This document shows positions 8,997 through 18,140 of a stretch of 64,000 nt of DNA, in pieces. The stretch is from Azospirillum sp. 412522 (lineage in GTDB: Bacteria > Pseudomonadota > Alphaproteobacteria > Azospirillales > Azospirillaceae). A program made the translations under genes and the position numbers. Position 1 is the stretch's first letter. Each line of letters begins with the position of its first letter. Location of the stretch: contig NZ_RWIJ01000008.1 of NCBI RefSeq assembly GCF_019805165.1, positions 62,001-126,000 of the forward strand, given 5' to 3'. The notes beneath the pieces were generated by a model. That model saw nothing but the letters and a program-made list of their open reading frames with translations. It was not told where the DNA came from and searched no databases.

Positions 8997-9219
8997 ATGC
9001 CCCCCGCCACGCCGTCACGCACGCCGACCGCCCGGGAAGGCCGGTGGGAGAGGGATTGGGGACAGGATGATGGGCGATCCGCCACGAACGCTCCGCACAC
9101 AGGACACAATGGGCCTTAGCAGAGCAATGAGCGGTGGCAAAGGGGTAAAGCTGACGGAAAGAAGGGGATAGGCCGGATGGGGCGAAAAGCCGCCCCTTTC
9201 CGCCCCGGGCACTACCCGA

Positions 9220-10194
9220 TCAGGACTTGGCCGCGACGCCAAGCTTGGACTGCACCGCCGCCAAACCGTCCTTGCCATCAATGGTGGTGACGCCGGACAG
9301 CCAGCTCTTCAGCACGTCCGGGTTCTTCTTCAGCCAGGCCTTGGCGGCGGCGTCCGGCTTCTTGTTGCCGTTCATGATGTCGTCCATCACGGCGTTCTCC
9401 ATGGCCAGCGTGAAGGACAGGTTGGACAGCAGCTTGCCCACGTTCGGGCATTCGGCGGCATAGCCCTTGCGCACGTTGGTGGAAACGGTGGCGCCGCCCA
9501 GGTTGGGGCCGAACCAGTCGTCGCCGCCTTCGAGATAGGTCAGCTCGAAGCTCTTGTTCATCGGGTGCGGCTCCCAGCCCAGGAAGACCACCCAGCCCTT
9601 GTTGCGCGTCGCCCGCTTCACCTCGGCCAGCATGCCGGCCTCGCTGGACTCTACCAGCTTGAAGTCCTTCAGGCCGAAGGCGTCGGCCTTCAGCATCTTG
9701 TCGATGATGAGGTTGCCGTCGTTGCCGGCCTCGATGCCGTAGATCTTGCCGCTGAGCTTGTCCTTGAACTTCGCGATGTCGGCGAAGGTCTTCAGCCCGG
9801 CGTCCGCCGCGTATTTCGGCACCGCCAGCGTGTATTTGGCGCCCTCCAGATTGACGCGCGTCACCTCGACCGAGCCGTCCTCCAGCACCGGCTTCACGAA
9901 GGGTTCCATCGTCGGCATCCAGTTGCCGAGGAAGACGTCCAGCGACTTGGTCTTCATGCCGGTATAGACCAGCGGCACCGAGGACATGGTGGTGGTCGGC
10001 TTGTAGCCCAGCGCGTCCAGCGTGACGGAGGCGAGCGCCGTCGTCGCCGCGATGTCGGTCCAGCCGACGTCGCCGAAGCGCACCGTCTTGCAGGATGCCG
10101 GCTCCGCCGCCAGCGCCCCGCCCGCCCCCAGGGCGATGACCGCCGCGATGCCCGCGCCCGCGGCTCCCCGGGCCAAAGCCTTCCATCCGTTCAT
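9220..10194 (-). CDS. choX: Choline ABC transporter substrate-binding protein
   Basis: A 324-residue exported protein with signal peptide ending ALAAEP. It has the OpuAC/ProX fold with the choline/betaine-box features of ChoX: GWTDIAATTA, NWMPTMEPF and GWEPHPMN. It would deliver choline to the ChoW-ChoV transporter in the inner membrane, and choline then enters glycine betaine synthesis. The ATG at 10194 is chosen because AGAGGAG lies eight bases upstream and the signal peptide begins properly there; an earlier in-frame ATG at 10251 lacks this. choX is separated from choW and choV by the opposite-strand betI gene, so it needs its own promoter in 10195-10346. Confidence 0.92.
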   Translation of the reverse strand: MNGWKALARGAAGAGIAAVIALGAGGALAAEPASCKTVRFGDVGWTDIAATTALASVTLDALGYKPTTTMSSVPLVYTGMKTKSLDVFLGNWMPTMEPFVKPVLEDGSVEVTRVNLEGAKYTLAVPKYAADAGLKTFADIAKFKDKLSGKIYGIEAGNDGNLIIDKMLKADAFGLKDFKLVESSEAGMLAEVKRATRNKGWVVFLGWEPHPMNKSFELTYLEGGDDWFGPNLGGATVSTNVRKGYAAECPNVGKLLSNLSFTLAMENAVMDDIMNGNKKPDAAAKAWLKKNPDVLKSWLSGVTTIDGKDGLAAVQSKLGVAAKS

Positions 10195-10290
10195 ATCGTC
10201 AACTCCTCTTTCTTGTTGTTCCGGTTCGCGGAGGTCTGCCGTTTTCGTCATCGACGGAGCGGCGAAAATGGCGCATTTGTTGCGGCGTAA

Positions 10291-10319
10291 GCCAAGGTCC
10301 CGGTTGGAACGGCCTTGGC
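10291..10319. promoter_or_regulatory. Inverted repeat before betI (candidate BetI site)
   Basis: GCCAAGG (10291-10297) and CCTTGGC (10313-10319) form a perfect 7-base inverted repeat with a 15-base spacer. It lies 27 bases upstream of betI and about 100 bases upstream of choX on the other strand. BetI-type TetR repressors bind dyads in such divergent regions in a choline-responsive way, so this is a reasonable operator candidate. It does not match a consensus that I can confirm. Confidence 0.35.
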
Positions 10320-10346
10320 GGAAAAGGACAGGAGACCGCCCGCCCC

Positions 10347-10922
10347 ATGCCCAAAGTCGGAATGGAACCGATCCGCCGCCGCCAGTTGATCGACGCCACC
10401 ATCGCCTCGATGGGCGAGCACGGTCTGGCCGACACCACGGTCCAGACGATCAGCCGCGGGGCCGGGGTGTCGCCGGGCATCATCCATCATTATTTCGGCG
10501 GCAAGGACGAACTGCTGGCCGCGACCATGCGCAGCATGCTGCAACAGCTGCGCGACGACGCGACCCAGCGGCTGGCGCTCGCCGACTCGCCGCGCGCCCG
10601 GCTGGAGGCCATCGTCGACTGCAACTTCGCCCCCGGCCAGTTCGAACCGCGGGTGGTCGCGGCATGGCTGGGCTTCTGGGCGCAGGCGCCGCACAATCCG
10701 GCGCTGTCCCGCCTGCAGCGGATCAACGCCCGCCGCCTGCATTCCAACCTGCTGCATGCCCTGCGCCCCCTGCTGCCGCCGGACCGGGCCGCGCGGGTGG
10801 CCGTCGGGCTGGCGGCGATGATCGACGGGCTGTGGCTGCGCTTCGCCCTGACCGGCGCCATCGACGGCAGCGCCGCGCGCGCGGTGGCGCTGGGCTACCT
10901 CGATTCCGAACTGAACGCCTGA
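10347..10922 (+). CDS. betI: Transcriptional repressor BetI (TetR family)
   Basis: A 191-residue TetR-family regulator. It starts with the diagnostic BetI N-terminus MPKVGMEPIRRRQLI, followed by a helix-turn-helix (TTVQTISRGAGVSPGIIHHYFGGKDELL). The C-terminal ligand domain includes WLGFWAQAPHNPAL, typical of BetI. In other proteobacteria BetI represses choline uptake and betaine synthesis genes and is released by choline. The gene is divergent from choX and convergent with choW, with two bases between the stop codons. The bet dehydrogenase/oxidase genes are not in this window. Confidence 0.95.
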   Translation: MPKVGMEPIRRRQLIDATIASMGEHGLADTTVQTISRGAGVSPGIIHHYFGGKDELLAATMRSMLQQLRDDATQRLALADSPRARLEAIVDCNFAPGQFEPRVVAAWLGFWAQAPHNPALSRLQRINARRLHSNLLHALRPLLPPDRAARVAVGLAAMIDGLWLRFALTGAIDGSAARAVALGYLDSELNA

Positions 10923-10924
10923 CC

Positions 10925-11848
10925 TCACCGCCGCCACCAGCGCCGCCTGGCCGTTCCGGCGGCGGCCCGGCGACCACGGCCCGGACCGAAGCCCCGGCCG
11001 AAACTCTGGGTGATGCGGTCGAGGACCACCGCCAGCAGCACGACGGACAGCCCGCTCTGCACGCCAAGGCCGATGTCGAGGCGCTGGATGCCCTGCAACA
11101 CCACGTTGCCCAGGCCCCCGGCGCCGATCATCGAGGCGACGACGATCATCGACAGCGCCATCATCATGGTCTGGTTCACCCCGGCCATGATCGACGGCAG
11201 GGCATTGGGAAGCTGAATCTTGAACAGGAGCTGGTGATCGCGGCAGCCGAAGGCGCGGCCGGCCTCGACCAGTTCCACCGGCACCTGCCGGATGCCGAGC
11301 GCGGTCAGGCGCACCGCCGGCGGCATGGCGAAGACCACGGTGGCGATGATGCCCGGCACCCGGCCAAGGCCGAAGAACAGCACCGCCGGGATCAGGTAGA
11401 CGAAGGCCGGCATCGTCTGCATCAGGTCGAGCAGGGTCTTGCCCACCCCGTCGGCGAGCTTGCTGCGCGCCATCCAGATTCCGAGCGGCACTCCGCCGAT
11501 CAGGCTGAGCACGGTGGAGGCGAGCACAAGTCCAAGGGTGGAGACCGTCGGTTCCCACAGCCCCATCACGAAGATCCCGGCCAGCGACAGCAGGGTGAAC
11601 AGCGCGAACCCGCGTCCCACCCGCCACAGGGCGACCGCCGACAGCACCAGCGCCAGCAGCCAGGGCGGCACCCCCAGCAGCAGCCCGTCCAGCGCCTCGC
11701 CCAGCCCGTCGACCGCAGCGGCGATGACGGTCAGCGCCGGCTGTCCATGGTCGAGGATCGCCGTCACCAGCCATTCGGAGCCGCGGGCGATGCCGCCGCC
11801 GATGGTCTCGTTCAGCCACTCGATGTCGAAGAGCGCGACGTCAGCCAT
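10925..11848 (-). CDS. choW: Choline ABC transporter permease
   Basis: A 307-residue inner-membrane permease of the ProW/OpuAB type with about six or seven transmembrane helices. The EAA-type cytoplasmic loop is visible as ELVEAGRAFGCRDHQLLFKIQLPNALP (start of loop ELVEAGRAFG). It would form the choline channel with ChoV ATPase and ChoX. The ATG at 11848 overlaps the choV stop by eight bases (ATGGCTGA), showing translational coupling. The C-terminal tail is very Arg-rich (GRGRRAAAG to the end), which is unusual but lies in the same frame with normal codon use. Confidence 0.93.
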   Translation of the reverse strand: MADVALFDIEWLNETIGGGIARGSEWLVTAILDHGQPALTVIAAAVDGLGEALDGLLLGVPPWLLALVLSAVALWRVGRGFALFTLLSLAGIFVMGLWEPTVSTLGLVLASTVLSLIGGVPLGIWMARSKLADGVGKTLLDLMQTMPAFVYLIPAVLFFGLGRVPGIIATVVFAMPPAVRLTALGIRQVPVELVEAGRAFGCRDHQLLFKIQLPNALPSIMAGVNQTMMMALSMIVVASMIGAGGLGNVVLQGIQRLDIGLGVQSGLSVVLLAVVLDRITQSFGRGFGPGRGRRAAAGTARRRWWRR

Positions 11849-13022
11849 GGCGCGCCCCGCGCCCGGCATCCTCGCCGCGGTCGAGCGCCGCCAGCAGCGC
11901 CGAGCAGGAGATCACGCCGAGAAAGCGGCCATCCGCCTCCACCACCGGCAGCGGGCAAGCTGCGGCGGCGACCCGGCCGAGCAGCGCCTGGATGGGCGTC
12001 TCCGCCGCCACCGGTTCCAGCCCGAAGAGGACCGAGGCACCATCGCCGGCCAGCACGCCGCGGAAACGGCCCTCCGGATCGGTACGGTAGCGGAAACGGG
12101 CCGGCTCCCCCGCAGTCCCGTCATCCGGCGGCCGCGCGAGGTCGCGGGCGCGCAGAACGCGCGAGGCATCGACGCCACGGAAGAAGGCACGGACGTAACC
12201 GTCGGCCGGCGCGCGCAGGATTTCCGCCGGGGTCCCGATCTGGGCGATCCGCCCGTCCTCCATCACCGCGATGCGGTCGGCGATCCGCATCGCCTCCTCC
12301 GCGTCGTGGGAGATGAAGACGATGGTGCGGGCGTCCTCGCGCTGAAGCCGCAGAAGCTCGTCCTGCATGTCGCAGCGGATCAGCGGATCGAGCGCGGAGA
12401 AGGCCTCGTCCATCAGCATGATCGTCGGATTCTTGGCCAGCGCGCGGGCCAGCCCCACCCGCTGCTGCATCCCGCCCGACAGCTCGTCCGGGTAGCGGTC
12501 GGCATAGTCCGCCAATCCCACCCGCTCCAGGGCCGCCAGTGCCGCCTTGCGCCGCTCACCGCGCTTCACCCCGGCGACCTCCAGCCCGAACGCGGCGTTC
12601 TCCAGCGCGGTGCGGTTGGGCAGCAGGGCGAAGGACTGGAAGACCATGCTCATGTCGCGCCGCAGAACCTCGACGAGGTCGCCATAGGGGAGGGCGGTCA
12701 GGTCGCGGCCGTCCAGCCGGATTTGCCCCTCCGACGGTTCGATCAGGCGGTTCAGCAGCCGGACGATGGTCGATTTTCCCGACCCCGACAGGCCCATGAT
12801 GACGAAGATCTCGCCGGCGCGGATGTCGAAGCTGGCCTCGGCCACGCCGACATTGACGTTCAGCCGGTGCAGGACCTCGGCCTTGGTCGCCCCGCGGTGC
12901 AGCATCTCCAGCGCCGGGCGCGGATCGTCGGCGAAGACCTTGCGCAGGCCGCGCACTGCCAGACGCACCTGTCCAATCGCCGTCGAAGACGAGCCGGTGG
13001 GCGTGGGCAGAGTCATCGTCAT
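11841..13022 (-). CDS. choV: Choline ABC transporter ATP-binding protein
   Basis: A 393-residue ProV-type ATPase. It has Walker A GLSGSGKST, Q-loop MVFQSFALLP, signature LSGGMQQRVGLARA, Walker B IMLMDEAFSALDP and H-loop FISHDAEEA. After the nucleotide-binding domain (to about residue 275) comes a CBS-like regulatory region (FRGVLAGDGA onward, LPVVEADGRFLGVIS), as in OpuAA/ProV, where it senses ionic strength. The ATG at 13022 is preceded by GGAAG; an in-frame start at 13157 would add a non-conserved leader. It is first in the choVW operon. Confidence 0.93.
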   Translation of the reverse strand: MTMTLPTPTGSSSTAIGQVRLAVRGLRKVFADDPRPALEMLHRGATKAEVLHRLNVNVGVAEASFDIRAGEIFVIMGLSGSGKSTIVRLLNRLIEPSEGQIRLDGRDLTALPYGDLVEVLRRDMSMVFQSFALLPNRTALENAAFGLEVAGVKRGERRKAALAALERVGLADYADRYPDELSGGMQQRVGLARALAKNPTIMLMDEAFSALDPLIRCDMQDELLRLQREDARTIVFISHDAEEAMRIADRIAVMEDGRIAQIGTPAEILRAPADGYVRAFFRGVDASRVLRARDLARPPDDGTAGEPARFRYRTDPEGRFRGVLAGDGASVLFGLEPVAAETPIQALLGRVAAAACPLPVVEADGRFLGVISCSALLAALDRGEDAGRGARHG

Positions 13023-13254
13023 AGCAGAGGCTTCCGGAACGCAACGGAACAGGGGGGATGCAATCGGGCCGTAGATTGCCCCGAGACGAGGGGCGCGGTC
13101 GATAGCTGCGTTCAAGAAACCTGCATTTTGATGACACTGTTGCGCGATTGGCCGCACCGGAGCGCGGATTTTATTTTGATTGGTCGTTCAATGAAAAACC
13201 TGGGACGGCATTTCGGATGCGGGCAGCATCACCTGCCCGCACCCGGCCCCCGTC

Positions 13255-14436
13255 TCAAGCCCGCTCGAAGATCGCGGCGATGCCCTGGCCGCCGCCGATG
13301 CACATGGTCACCAGCGCGTAGCGGCCGCCGGTGCGGTGAAGTTCGTGGATGGCCTTCACCGTGATGATGGCGCCGGTCGCCCCCACCGGATGGCCGAGCG
13401 AGATGCCGGATCCGTTGGGATTCACCTTGGCCGGGTCGAAATCCAGTTCGCGGATGACGGCACAGGCTTGCGCTGCGAACGCCTCGTTGGATTCGATCAC
13501 GTCCAGGTCGGCGACCGACAGGCCGGTCCGCTCCAGCACCTTGCGGGTCGCCGGGATCGGGCCGATGCCCATGTAGTCCGGCTCGACGCCGGCATGGGCA
13601 TAGCCGACGAGGCGGGCCAGCGGCTTCAGCCCCAGCGCCTCGGCCCGGCGGGCATCGGCTAGCACCACCGCGGCGGCGCCGTCGTTCAGTCCGGAGGCGT
13701 TGCCGGCGGTGACCGACCCGTCCTTCTTGAAGACCGGCTTCATCTTCGCCAGCCCGTCCGGGGTGACGTCGCCGCGGACATGCTCGTCGGTGTCGAAGAC
13801 GATGGTGCCCTTGCGCGAGGCGATCTCCACCGGGACGATCTGGTCCTTGAAGCGGCCCTCGGCGATGGCGCGGGCTGCGCGGCGCTGGCTTTCCAGCGCC
13901 AGGGCGTCCTGCGCCTCGCGGTCGATGCCATAGCGGGCGGCGACATTCTCCGCCGTCACCCCCATGTGAATCTTCTGCCAGGGGTCGTGCAGGATGCCGT
14001 TCATGTAGTCGATCAGCGCCCCGTCGCCGAGCCGGGTGCCCCAGCGCGCACCGGGCACGAAATAGGGGCCGCGGCTCATCGATTCCGCACCGGTGCCGAT
14101 GGCGATCTCGCAGTCGCCGAGCGCGATCGACTGCGCCGCCGAAACGATGGCCTGCAGGCCGGACCCGCACAGGCGGTTGACGTTGAAGGCCGGCACGCCG
14201 ACCGGAATGCCGGCATCGATGGCGGCGACGCGGCTGAGATAGGCGTCGTTCGTCTCGGTCGGGATGACGTTGCCCATCACCACATGGCCGACGGCGTCGG
14301 CCGCGGCGCCGGACCGCTCCAGCGCCGCCTTGACCGCCACGGTGGCGATCCGGGTCAGCGGCACATCCTTCAGGCTGCCGCCGAAGCCGCCGATTGCGGT
14401 GCGGGCGGTGCCGACGATGACGATGTCGTTCTGCAT
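13255..14436 (-). CDS. Acetyl-CoA C-acyltransferase (thiolase, PhaA/BktB type)
   Basis: A 393-residue thiolase, the family's usual length. The acyl-accepting Cys is in [10 protein letters not shown], the catalytic His in GHPVGATGA, the second Cys in CIGGGQGIA, and the NEAFAAQ motif is intact. It either condenses two acetyl-CoA to acetoacetyl-CoA (polyhydroxyalkanoate or ketogenesis entry) or cleaves 3-ketoacyl-CoA. It lies 32 bases downstream of an enoyl-CoA hydratase gene on the same strand. That favours a role in an acyl-CoA degradation pathway. The ATG at 14436 has GAGAAG upstream; a GTG at 14448 is an alternative. Confidence 0.92.
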   Translation of the reverse strand: MQNDIVIVGTARTAIGGFGGSLKDVPLTRIATVAVKAALERSGAAADAVGHVVMGNVIPTETNDAYLSRVAAIDAGIPVGVPAFNVNRLCGSGLQAIVSAAQSIALGDCEIAIGTGAESMSRGPYFVPGARWGTRLGDGALIDYMNGILHDPWQKIHMGVTAENVAARYGIDREAQDALALESQRRAARAIAEGRFKDQIVPVEIASRKGTIVFDTDEHVRGDVTPDGLAKMKPVFKKDGSVTAGNASGLNDGAAAVVLADARRAEALGLKPLARLVGYAHAGVEPDYMGIGPIPATRKVLERTGLSVADLDVIESNEAFAAQACAVIRELDFDPAKVNPNGSGISLGHPVGATGAIITVKAIHELHRTGGRYALVTMCIGGGQGIAAIFERA

Positions 14437-14468
14437 GGTGGGGTCCACTTCTCGGGCGGTGGGAAGGG

Positions 14469-15272
14469 TCAGCGGCCGGTGAAGTCCGGCCTGCGCTTGG
14501 CGATGAAGGCCCCGACGCCCTCGACGAAATCGGCGGTGGCGGCGGTGGCAAGGAAGCGGTCGCGCTCGGCGTCCAGCTGCTGGTCCAGCGTCCGGTCGAA
14601 GGACCGGCGCATCAGGTGGCGAATTCCGGCATAGGCGACGGTCGGCCCGGCGGCGAGCCGTCCGGCCAGCCTCGCCGTCTCCTCGGCCAGCGAGGCTGCC
14701 GGCACCACGCGGTTGACCAGCCCGATCCGCAACGCCTCCGCCGCGTCGATCACATCGGACAGCATGGCCAGCTCCATGGCGCGGCGCAGCCCGACCAGAC
14801 GCGGCAGGTGGAAGCTGCCCGACCCGTCCGGCGTGGCGCCGATGCGGGCGTAGGCCATGGTGAATTTGGCATCGTCGGCGGCGATGCAGAGGTCGGCGGC
14901 GCTGGCGAGGCTCATCCCCGCCCCGGCCACCGGCCCGTGAACGGAGGCCAGAACCGGCACGTCCAGCCGGTCGAGGACGCGCAGCGCCTCGTGCAGATGG
15001 GCGATGATGGCGCCCGCCACGGCCGGCGCGGCGGCGGGATCGTCGTTGAAGCGGCCGACATCGCCGCCGGCCATGAAGCCGCGCCCGTTGCCGGCGACCA
15101 CCAGGACCCGCGTCGGCCCCTTCCCGTCCTCGTCCGCCACGCTGCGGCAGGCATCGAGGAAGGCGGCGGCGGTCGGCTCGTCCAGCGCGTTCAGCACGCC
15201 GGGCCGGTTCAGCCGGATCCAGGACACGGCCCCCTCACGGATGAGCAGGACCGGCGGGGCGGTGTCGGACAT
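14469..15272 (-). CDS. Enoyl-CoA hydratase/isomerase family protein
   Basis: A 267-residue crotonase-fold protein. The oxyanion-hole segments are [15 protein letters not shown] and [17 protein letters not shown], and the helical C-terminus ends in KRRPDFTGR, typical of the family. The first catalytic Glu position of hydratases appears replaced ([14 protein letters not shown], with Asp/Gly), as in isomerase-like or atypical members, so the precise reaction is uncertain. GGGAG precedes the ATG at 15272. It is the first gene of a two-gene operon with the thiolase. A palindromic operator lies 41 bases upstream of its start. Confidence 0.88.
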   Translation of the reverse strand: MSDTAPPVLLIREGAVSWIRLNRPGVLNALDEPTAAAFLDACRSVADEDGKGPTRVLVVAGNGRGFMAGGDVGRFNDDPAAAPAVAGAIIAHLHEALRVLDRLDVPVLASVHGPVAGAGMSLASAADLCIAADDAKFTMAYARIGATPDGSGSFHLPRLVGLRRAMELAMLSDVIDAAEALRIGLVNRVVPAASLAEETARLAGRLAAGPTVAYAGIRHLMRRSFDRTLDQQLDAERDRFLATAATADFVEGVGAFIAKRRPDFTGR

Positions 15273-15312
15273 CGTGGCGTCTCCCGAAGCTTTGCCTGTC
15301 GGGACGGTATGT

Positions 15313-15324
15313 TACCGATCGGTA
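15313..15324. promoter_or_regulatory. Palindromic operator TACCGATCGGTA
   Basis: A perfect 12-base palindrome lies between the divergent hydratase and MFS genes, 41 bases before the hydratase start. TACCGATCGGTA-like sites are typical of TetR-family repressors controlling fatty-acid and acyl-CoA genes. No TetR gene is adjacent except the unrelated betI about 4.4 kb away. The site probably controls the hydratase-thiolase operon. Confidence 0.5.
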
Positions 15325-15540
15325 TGCACTGTCAACGGTTCGGTTTACCCAATGGTCAATTACCTCCCCGGCGCCTTCCCAGCCGCCTTCCCCGGCGGCG
15401 GAGCGAATCCTTGGCTTGGCTGTTGAACCTTGAACGGGACATGCCCTTGCCCGCCAACAGGCATCTGGAGTTCCATCATGCGTCATCGGTCCCTGCCCGC
15501 CTTACCCGCCCCGACACGCTGACGGCGGCGGAGACAGGAC

Positions 15541-16788
15541 ATGCCACCGGTCGTGCGTTCGGTCGCCTCGCTGCTGCTCGGCGTGGCCTTTCTGATGCTG
15601 GGAAACGGCGCCATGTCGACCCTGATCGGGCTTCGGCTGGCGGCGACGGACTCGGGCGCCACGGCGGTGGGACTGATAACCGCCGCCTATTATGCCGGGC
15701 TGACCCTGGGATCGCTCTATGCGCACCGGATCATCACCCGGGTCGGCCATATCCGGTCCTTCTCCGCCTTCGCCTCCGTGGTGTCGGTCGCGGCGCTGTC
15801 GCACGCGCTGTTCGCCGAGGCGCCGCTTTGGGCCGTGCTGCGCCTGACCCAGGGCTTCTGCATGGCCGGACTCTACATGTGCATCGAGAGCTGGCTGAAC
15901 GGCACCGCCACGAACGAGAGCCGCGGACAGCTGCTGTCGGCCTACATGGTGACGCTGTATGGAGCCTCCGGGGTCGGACAGCAGCTGCTGCGCCTGGACG
16001 ACGAGACCGGCATGCAGCTGTTCATGATCGTGTCGATCCTGCTGACCCTGGCGCTCGTGCCGGTCGCCCTGACGCGGACCACGCCGCCGCAACTGCCGAA
16101 CGTCTCGTCCTTCGGCATCCGGCGGCTCTACCGGAGCTCGCCGCTGGGGGTGGCGGGGGTCTTCATCAGCGGGACGATCACCGGCTCGATCTATGGGCTG
16201 GCGCCGGTGTTCGGCGCCGCCTCCAGCTTCGGGGTGTCGGGAACGGCGCTGTTCATGTCGGTGCTGATCCTGGGCGGCATGGCGCTGCAATGGCCGCTCG
16301 GCCGATTGTCGGACCGGTTCGACCGGCGCAGCGTCATCATCGGCCTGTCGGCCGCGCTGTCCCTGACCAGCCTGGGCATGATCGCCGCCGCCGGGCTGGA
16401 GCAGCCGCTGGCGCTGATGCTGGTGGCGCCGCTGTTCGGCGGCCTGTCCTTCACGATCTATCCGGTCTGCCTCGCCCACACCAACGACCATGTCCGGCGG
16501 GAGGACATGGTGTCGGCCAGCGGCGGCCTGATCCTGGCCAATTCCGTCGGCGCCATCATCGGGCCGCCGCTGGCGTCGGCGCTGATGACGACGACCGGGC
16601 CGGCCGGGCTGTTCAGCTTCGTCGCCGGCGGAGCGCTGTGCGCCACCGTCTACGGCCTGTGGCGGACCCGTGTCCGCCCGCCCCTGCCCGCCGGGTCGCA
16701 GGCCGCCTTCCGTCCCCTGCCCCAGACCACGCCGACCGTCTCTCCGCTCGACCCCATGAGCGCGCTGAAGCCGCCGATGGCCCGGTAG
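15541..16788 (+). CDS. MFS transporter (YcaD-like)
   Basis: A 415-residue twelve-helix major facilitator protein. Family hallmarks include the cytoplasmic loop after helix 2 (YAHRIITRVGHIR), the loop-8 counterpart GRLSDRFDRRSV and a MCIESWLNG segment characteristic of the YcaD/UMF sugar- or drug-like MFS branch. It sits in the inner membrane; the substrate is unknown. The ATG at 15541 follows GGAG with a suitable spacing. It is divergent from the acyl-CoA operon and could share its regulatory region. The C-terminal tail is proline-rich and cytoplasmic. Confidence 0.87.
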   Translation: MPPVVRSVASLLLGVAFLMLGNGAMSTLIGLRLAATDSGATAVGLITAAYYAGLTLGSLYAHRIITRVGHIRSFSAFASVVSVAALSHALFAEAPLWAVLRLTQGFCMAGLYMCIESWLNGTATNESRGQLLSAYMVTLYGASGVGQQLLRLDDETGMQLFMIVSILLTLALVPVALTRTTPPQLPNVSSFGIRRLYRSSPLGVAGVFISGTITGSIYGLAPVFGAASSFGVSGTALFMSVLILGGMALQWPLGRLSDRFDRRSVIIGLSAALSLTSLGMIAAAGLEQPLALMLVAPLFGGLSFTIYPVCLAHTNDHVRREDMVSASGGLILANSVGAIIGPPLASALMTTTGPAGLFSFVAGGALCATVYGLWRTRVRPPLPAGSQAAFRPLPQTTPTVSPLDPMSALKPPMAR

Positions 16789-16860
16789 CGGAATTCGGGA
16801 ATGCAACGTTAAGGAGTTCCGGATAAAATGCCGGACGGTGAAATGTTGGCAGGTGGTTGA

Positions 16861-17469
16861 ATGCCGTCTTCGCGGAATCCGCCCTTGCAGGGGCCGCAGG
16901 ACCAGGAGCGGTCGCAGGATCCGGACGCCGACCGGTTCGGGGCGCTGGTCCATGCGGTGGCGCAGAGCCGCGACCGCACGGCCTTCGCCGCGCTGTTCCG
17001 CCATTTCGCACCGAGGATCCTGCAATATTGCCTGAAACTCGGCGTCGACCGCAGCACCGCCGAGGAGCTGGTGCAGGACGTCATGCTGACGGTCTGGACG
17101 AAGGCCGGCAGCTTCGATTCCGACCAGGCGTCGGTCGGCACCTGGGTGTTCACCATCGCCCGCAACCGGCGCATCGACCGCCTGCGCAAGGAAATGCGCC
17201 CGGCCCCCGACCCCGACGACCCGGGGATGACGCCGGCGTCGCTCGCAACCCCGGAGGAATCGGCCCAGCTGGTCCAGAGCAGCCGCCAGCTGCAGGAGGC
17301 GATCGGTTCATTGGTGGAGAACCAATCCGAGGTGCTGCGCCGTTCGTATTTCCTCGAACAGACACACGAGGAGATCGCCGAGGACACAGAGGTGCCCCTG
17401 GGCACGGTCAAGACCAGGCTGCGCCTCGCGCTCGGCCATTTGAAACGCAGCATGAGGGACAAGGCGTGA
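16861..17469 (+). CDS. ECF RNA polymerase sigma factor
   Basis: A 202-residue group-4 sigma factor with region 2 (FRHFAPRILQYCLKLG, ELVQDVMLTVWTKAGSFD, GTWVFTIARNRRIDRLRK) and region 4 (LRRSYFLEQTHEEIAEDTEVPLGTVK, starting LRRSYF). The following gene encodes a ChrR-type anti-sigma factor starting inside its stop codon (GTGA). The pair therefore resembles RpoE-ChrR of Rhodobacter, which answers singlet oxygen and organic peroxides. AGGTGG precedes the ATG at 16861. The 72-base leader probably holds an autoregulated promoter, but I could not match a consensus with confidence. Confidence 0.93.
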   Translation: MPSSRNPPLQGPQDQERSQDPDADRFGALVHAVAQSRDRTAFAALFRHFAPRILQYCLKLGVDRSTAEELVQDVMLTVWTKAGSFDSDQASVGTWVFTIARNRRIDRLRKEMRPAPDPDDPGMTPASLATPEESAQLVQSSRQLQEAIGSLVENQSEVLRRSYFLEQTHEEIAEDTEVPLGTVKTRLRLALGHLKRSMRDKA

Positions 17470-18140
17470 CGTTGCCGCTCCATCATCCGGACGAGGAGCT
17501 TCTGATCGGCTATGCCAGCGGGCAGGAGCGGGCCGGCAAGTCGCTGCTGGTGGCGACCCACCTCGCCTATTGTCCGGACTGCCGCCAGCGCGTCGCCTCC
17601 TACGAAGACTTGTGCGGAGCATGGTTCGAGGAGCTGCCCTGCCCGCCCCATGCCGGTCTGGACGGGCTGCTGGACCGGATGATGGCCGGCCTGCCGGCCG
17701 CCGCACCGGTGACTGCGGAAGCCGCACCGCCCAGGCCGGCCGCCGCCGGTCCCTCGAGCGGACGGCTGGTTCCGGAACCGCTGCGCAGCTGGCTTCCGGA
17801 AGCGATCGACACGCCGACCGACGACGGGACCTGGCGGGAGATCTCCCGGGGGGTCTGGCTGTCGGGCTGGGAGCGCACCCTGTCCGGAACCAGGATCTGC
17901 CTGCTCCGCATGGCGGCGGACGCTCCGGTCCCGGCGCACCGCCATACCGCCGACGAACTGCTGCTGGTCCTGCGCGGCGCGTTCAGCGACGAGTATGGCC
18001 GCTACGCCCTTGGAGATGTCGCCCACTATGCCGGCGGCACCGACCATTATGCCCGTGGCGCCAGCGAGGAAGACTGCATCTGCCTCTTCCTGCTGGACGG
18101 CGACCTGATCTTCCTCGACGAGGACGGCAACCCGCTCTAA
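17466..18140 (+). CDS. chrR: ChrR-type zinc anti-sigma factor with C-terminal cupin
   Basis: A 224-residue protein starting with GTG that overlaps the sigma gene's TGA. The N-terminal anti-sigma domain has the zinc motif HLAYCPDCR (HX3CX2C, around residues 32-40) preceded by HPDEELLIGYASG. A proline/alanine-rich linker leads to a cupin domain (about 115-224) with metal ligands in PAHRHTADELLLVLRG. In ChrR the zinc domain binds the sigma factor and the cupin mediates release on oxidative signals. Both domains look intact. A read-through open frame begins upstream at 16857, but the overlap start is well supported. Confidence 0.9.
   Translation: MTLPLHHPDEELLIGYASGQERAGKSLLVATHLAYCPDCRQRVASYEDLCGAWFEELPCPPHAGLDGLLDRMMAGLPAAAPVTAEAAPPRPAAAGPSSGRLVPEPLRSWLPEAIDTPTDDGTWREISRGVWLSGWERTLSGTRICLLRMAADAPVPAHRHTADELLLVLRGAFSDEYGRYALGDVAHYAGGTDHYARGASEEDCICLFLLDGDLIFLDEDGNPL

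Noticed and set aside
9180..9197. Terminator hairpin after choX (GGGGCG/CGCCCC)
   Set aside because: The stem is only six bases and in the choX direction no T tract follows. On the other strand it precedes only three T residues and no plus-strand gene ends there.
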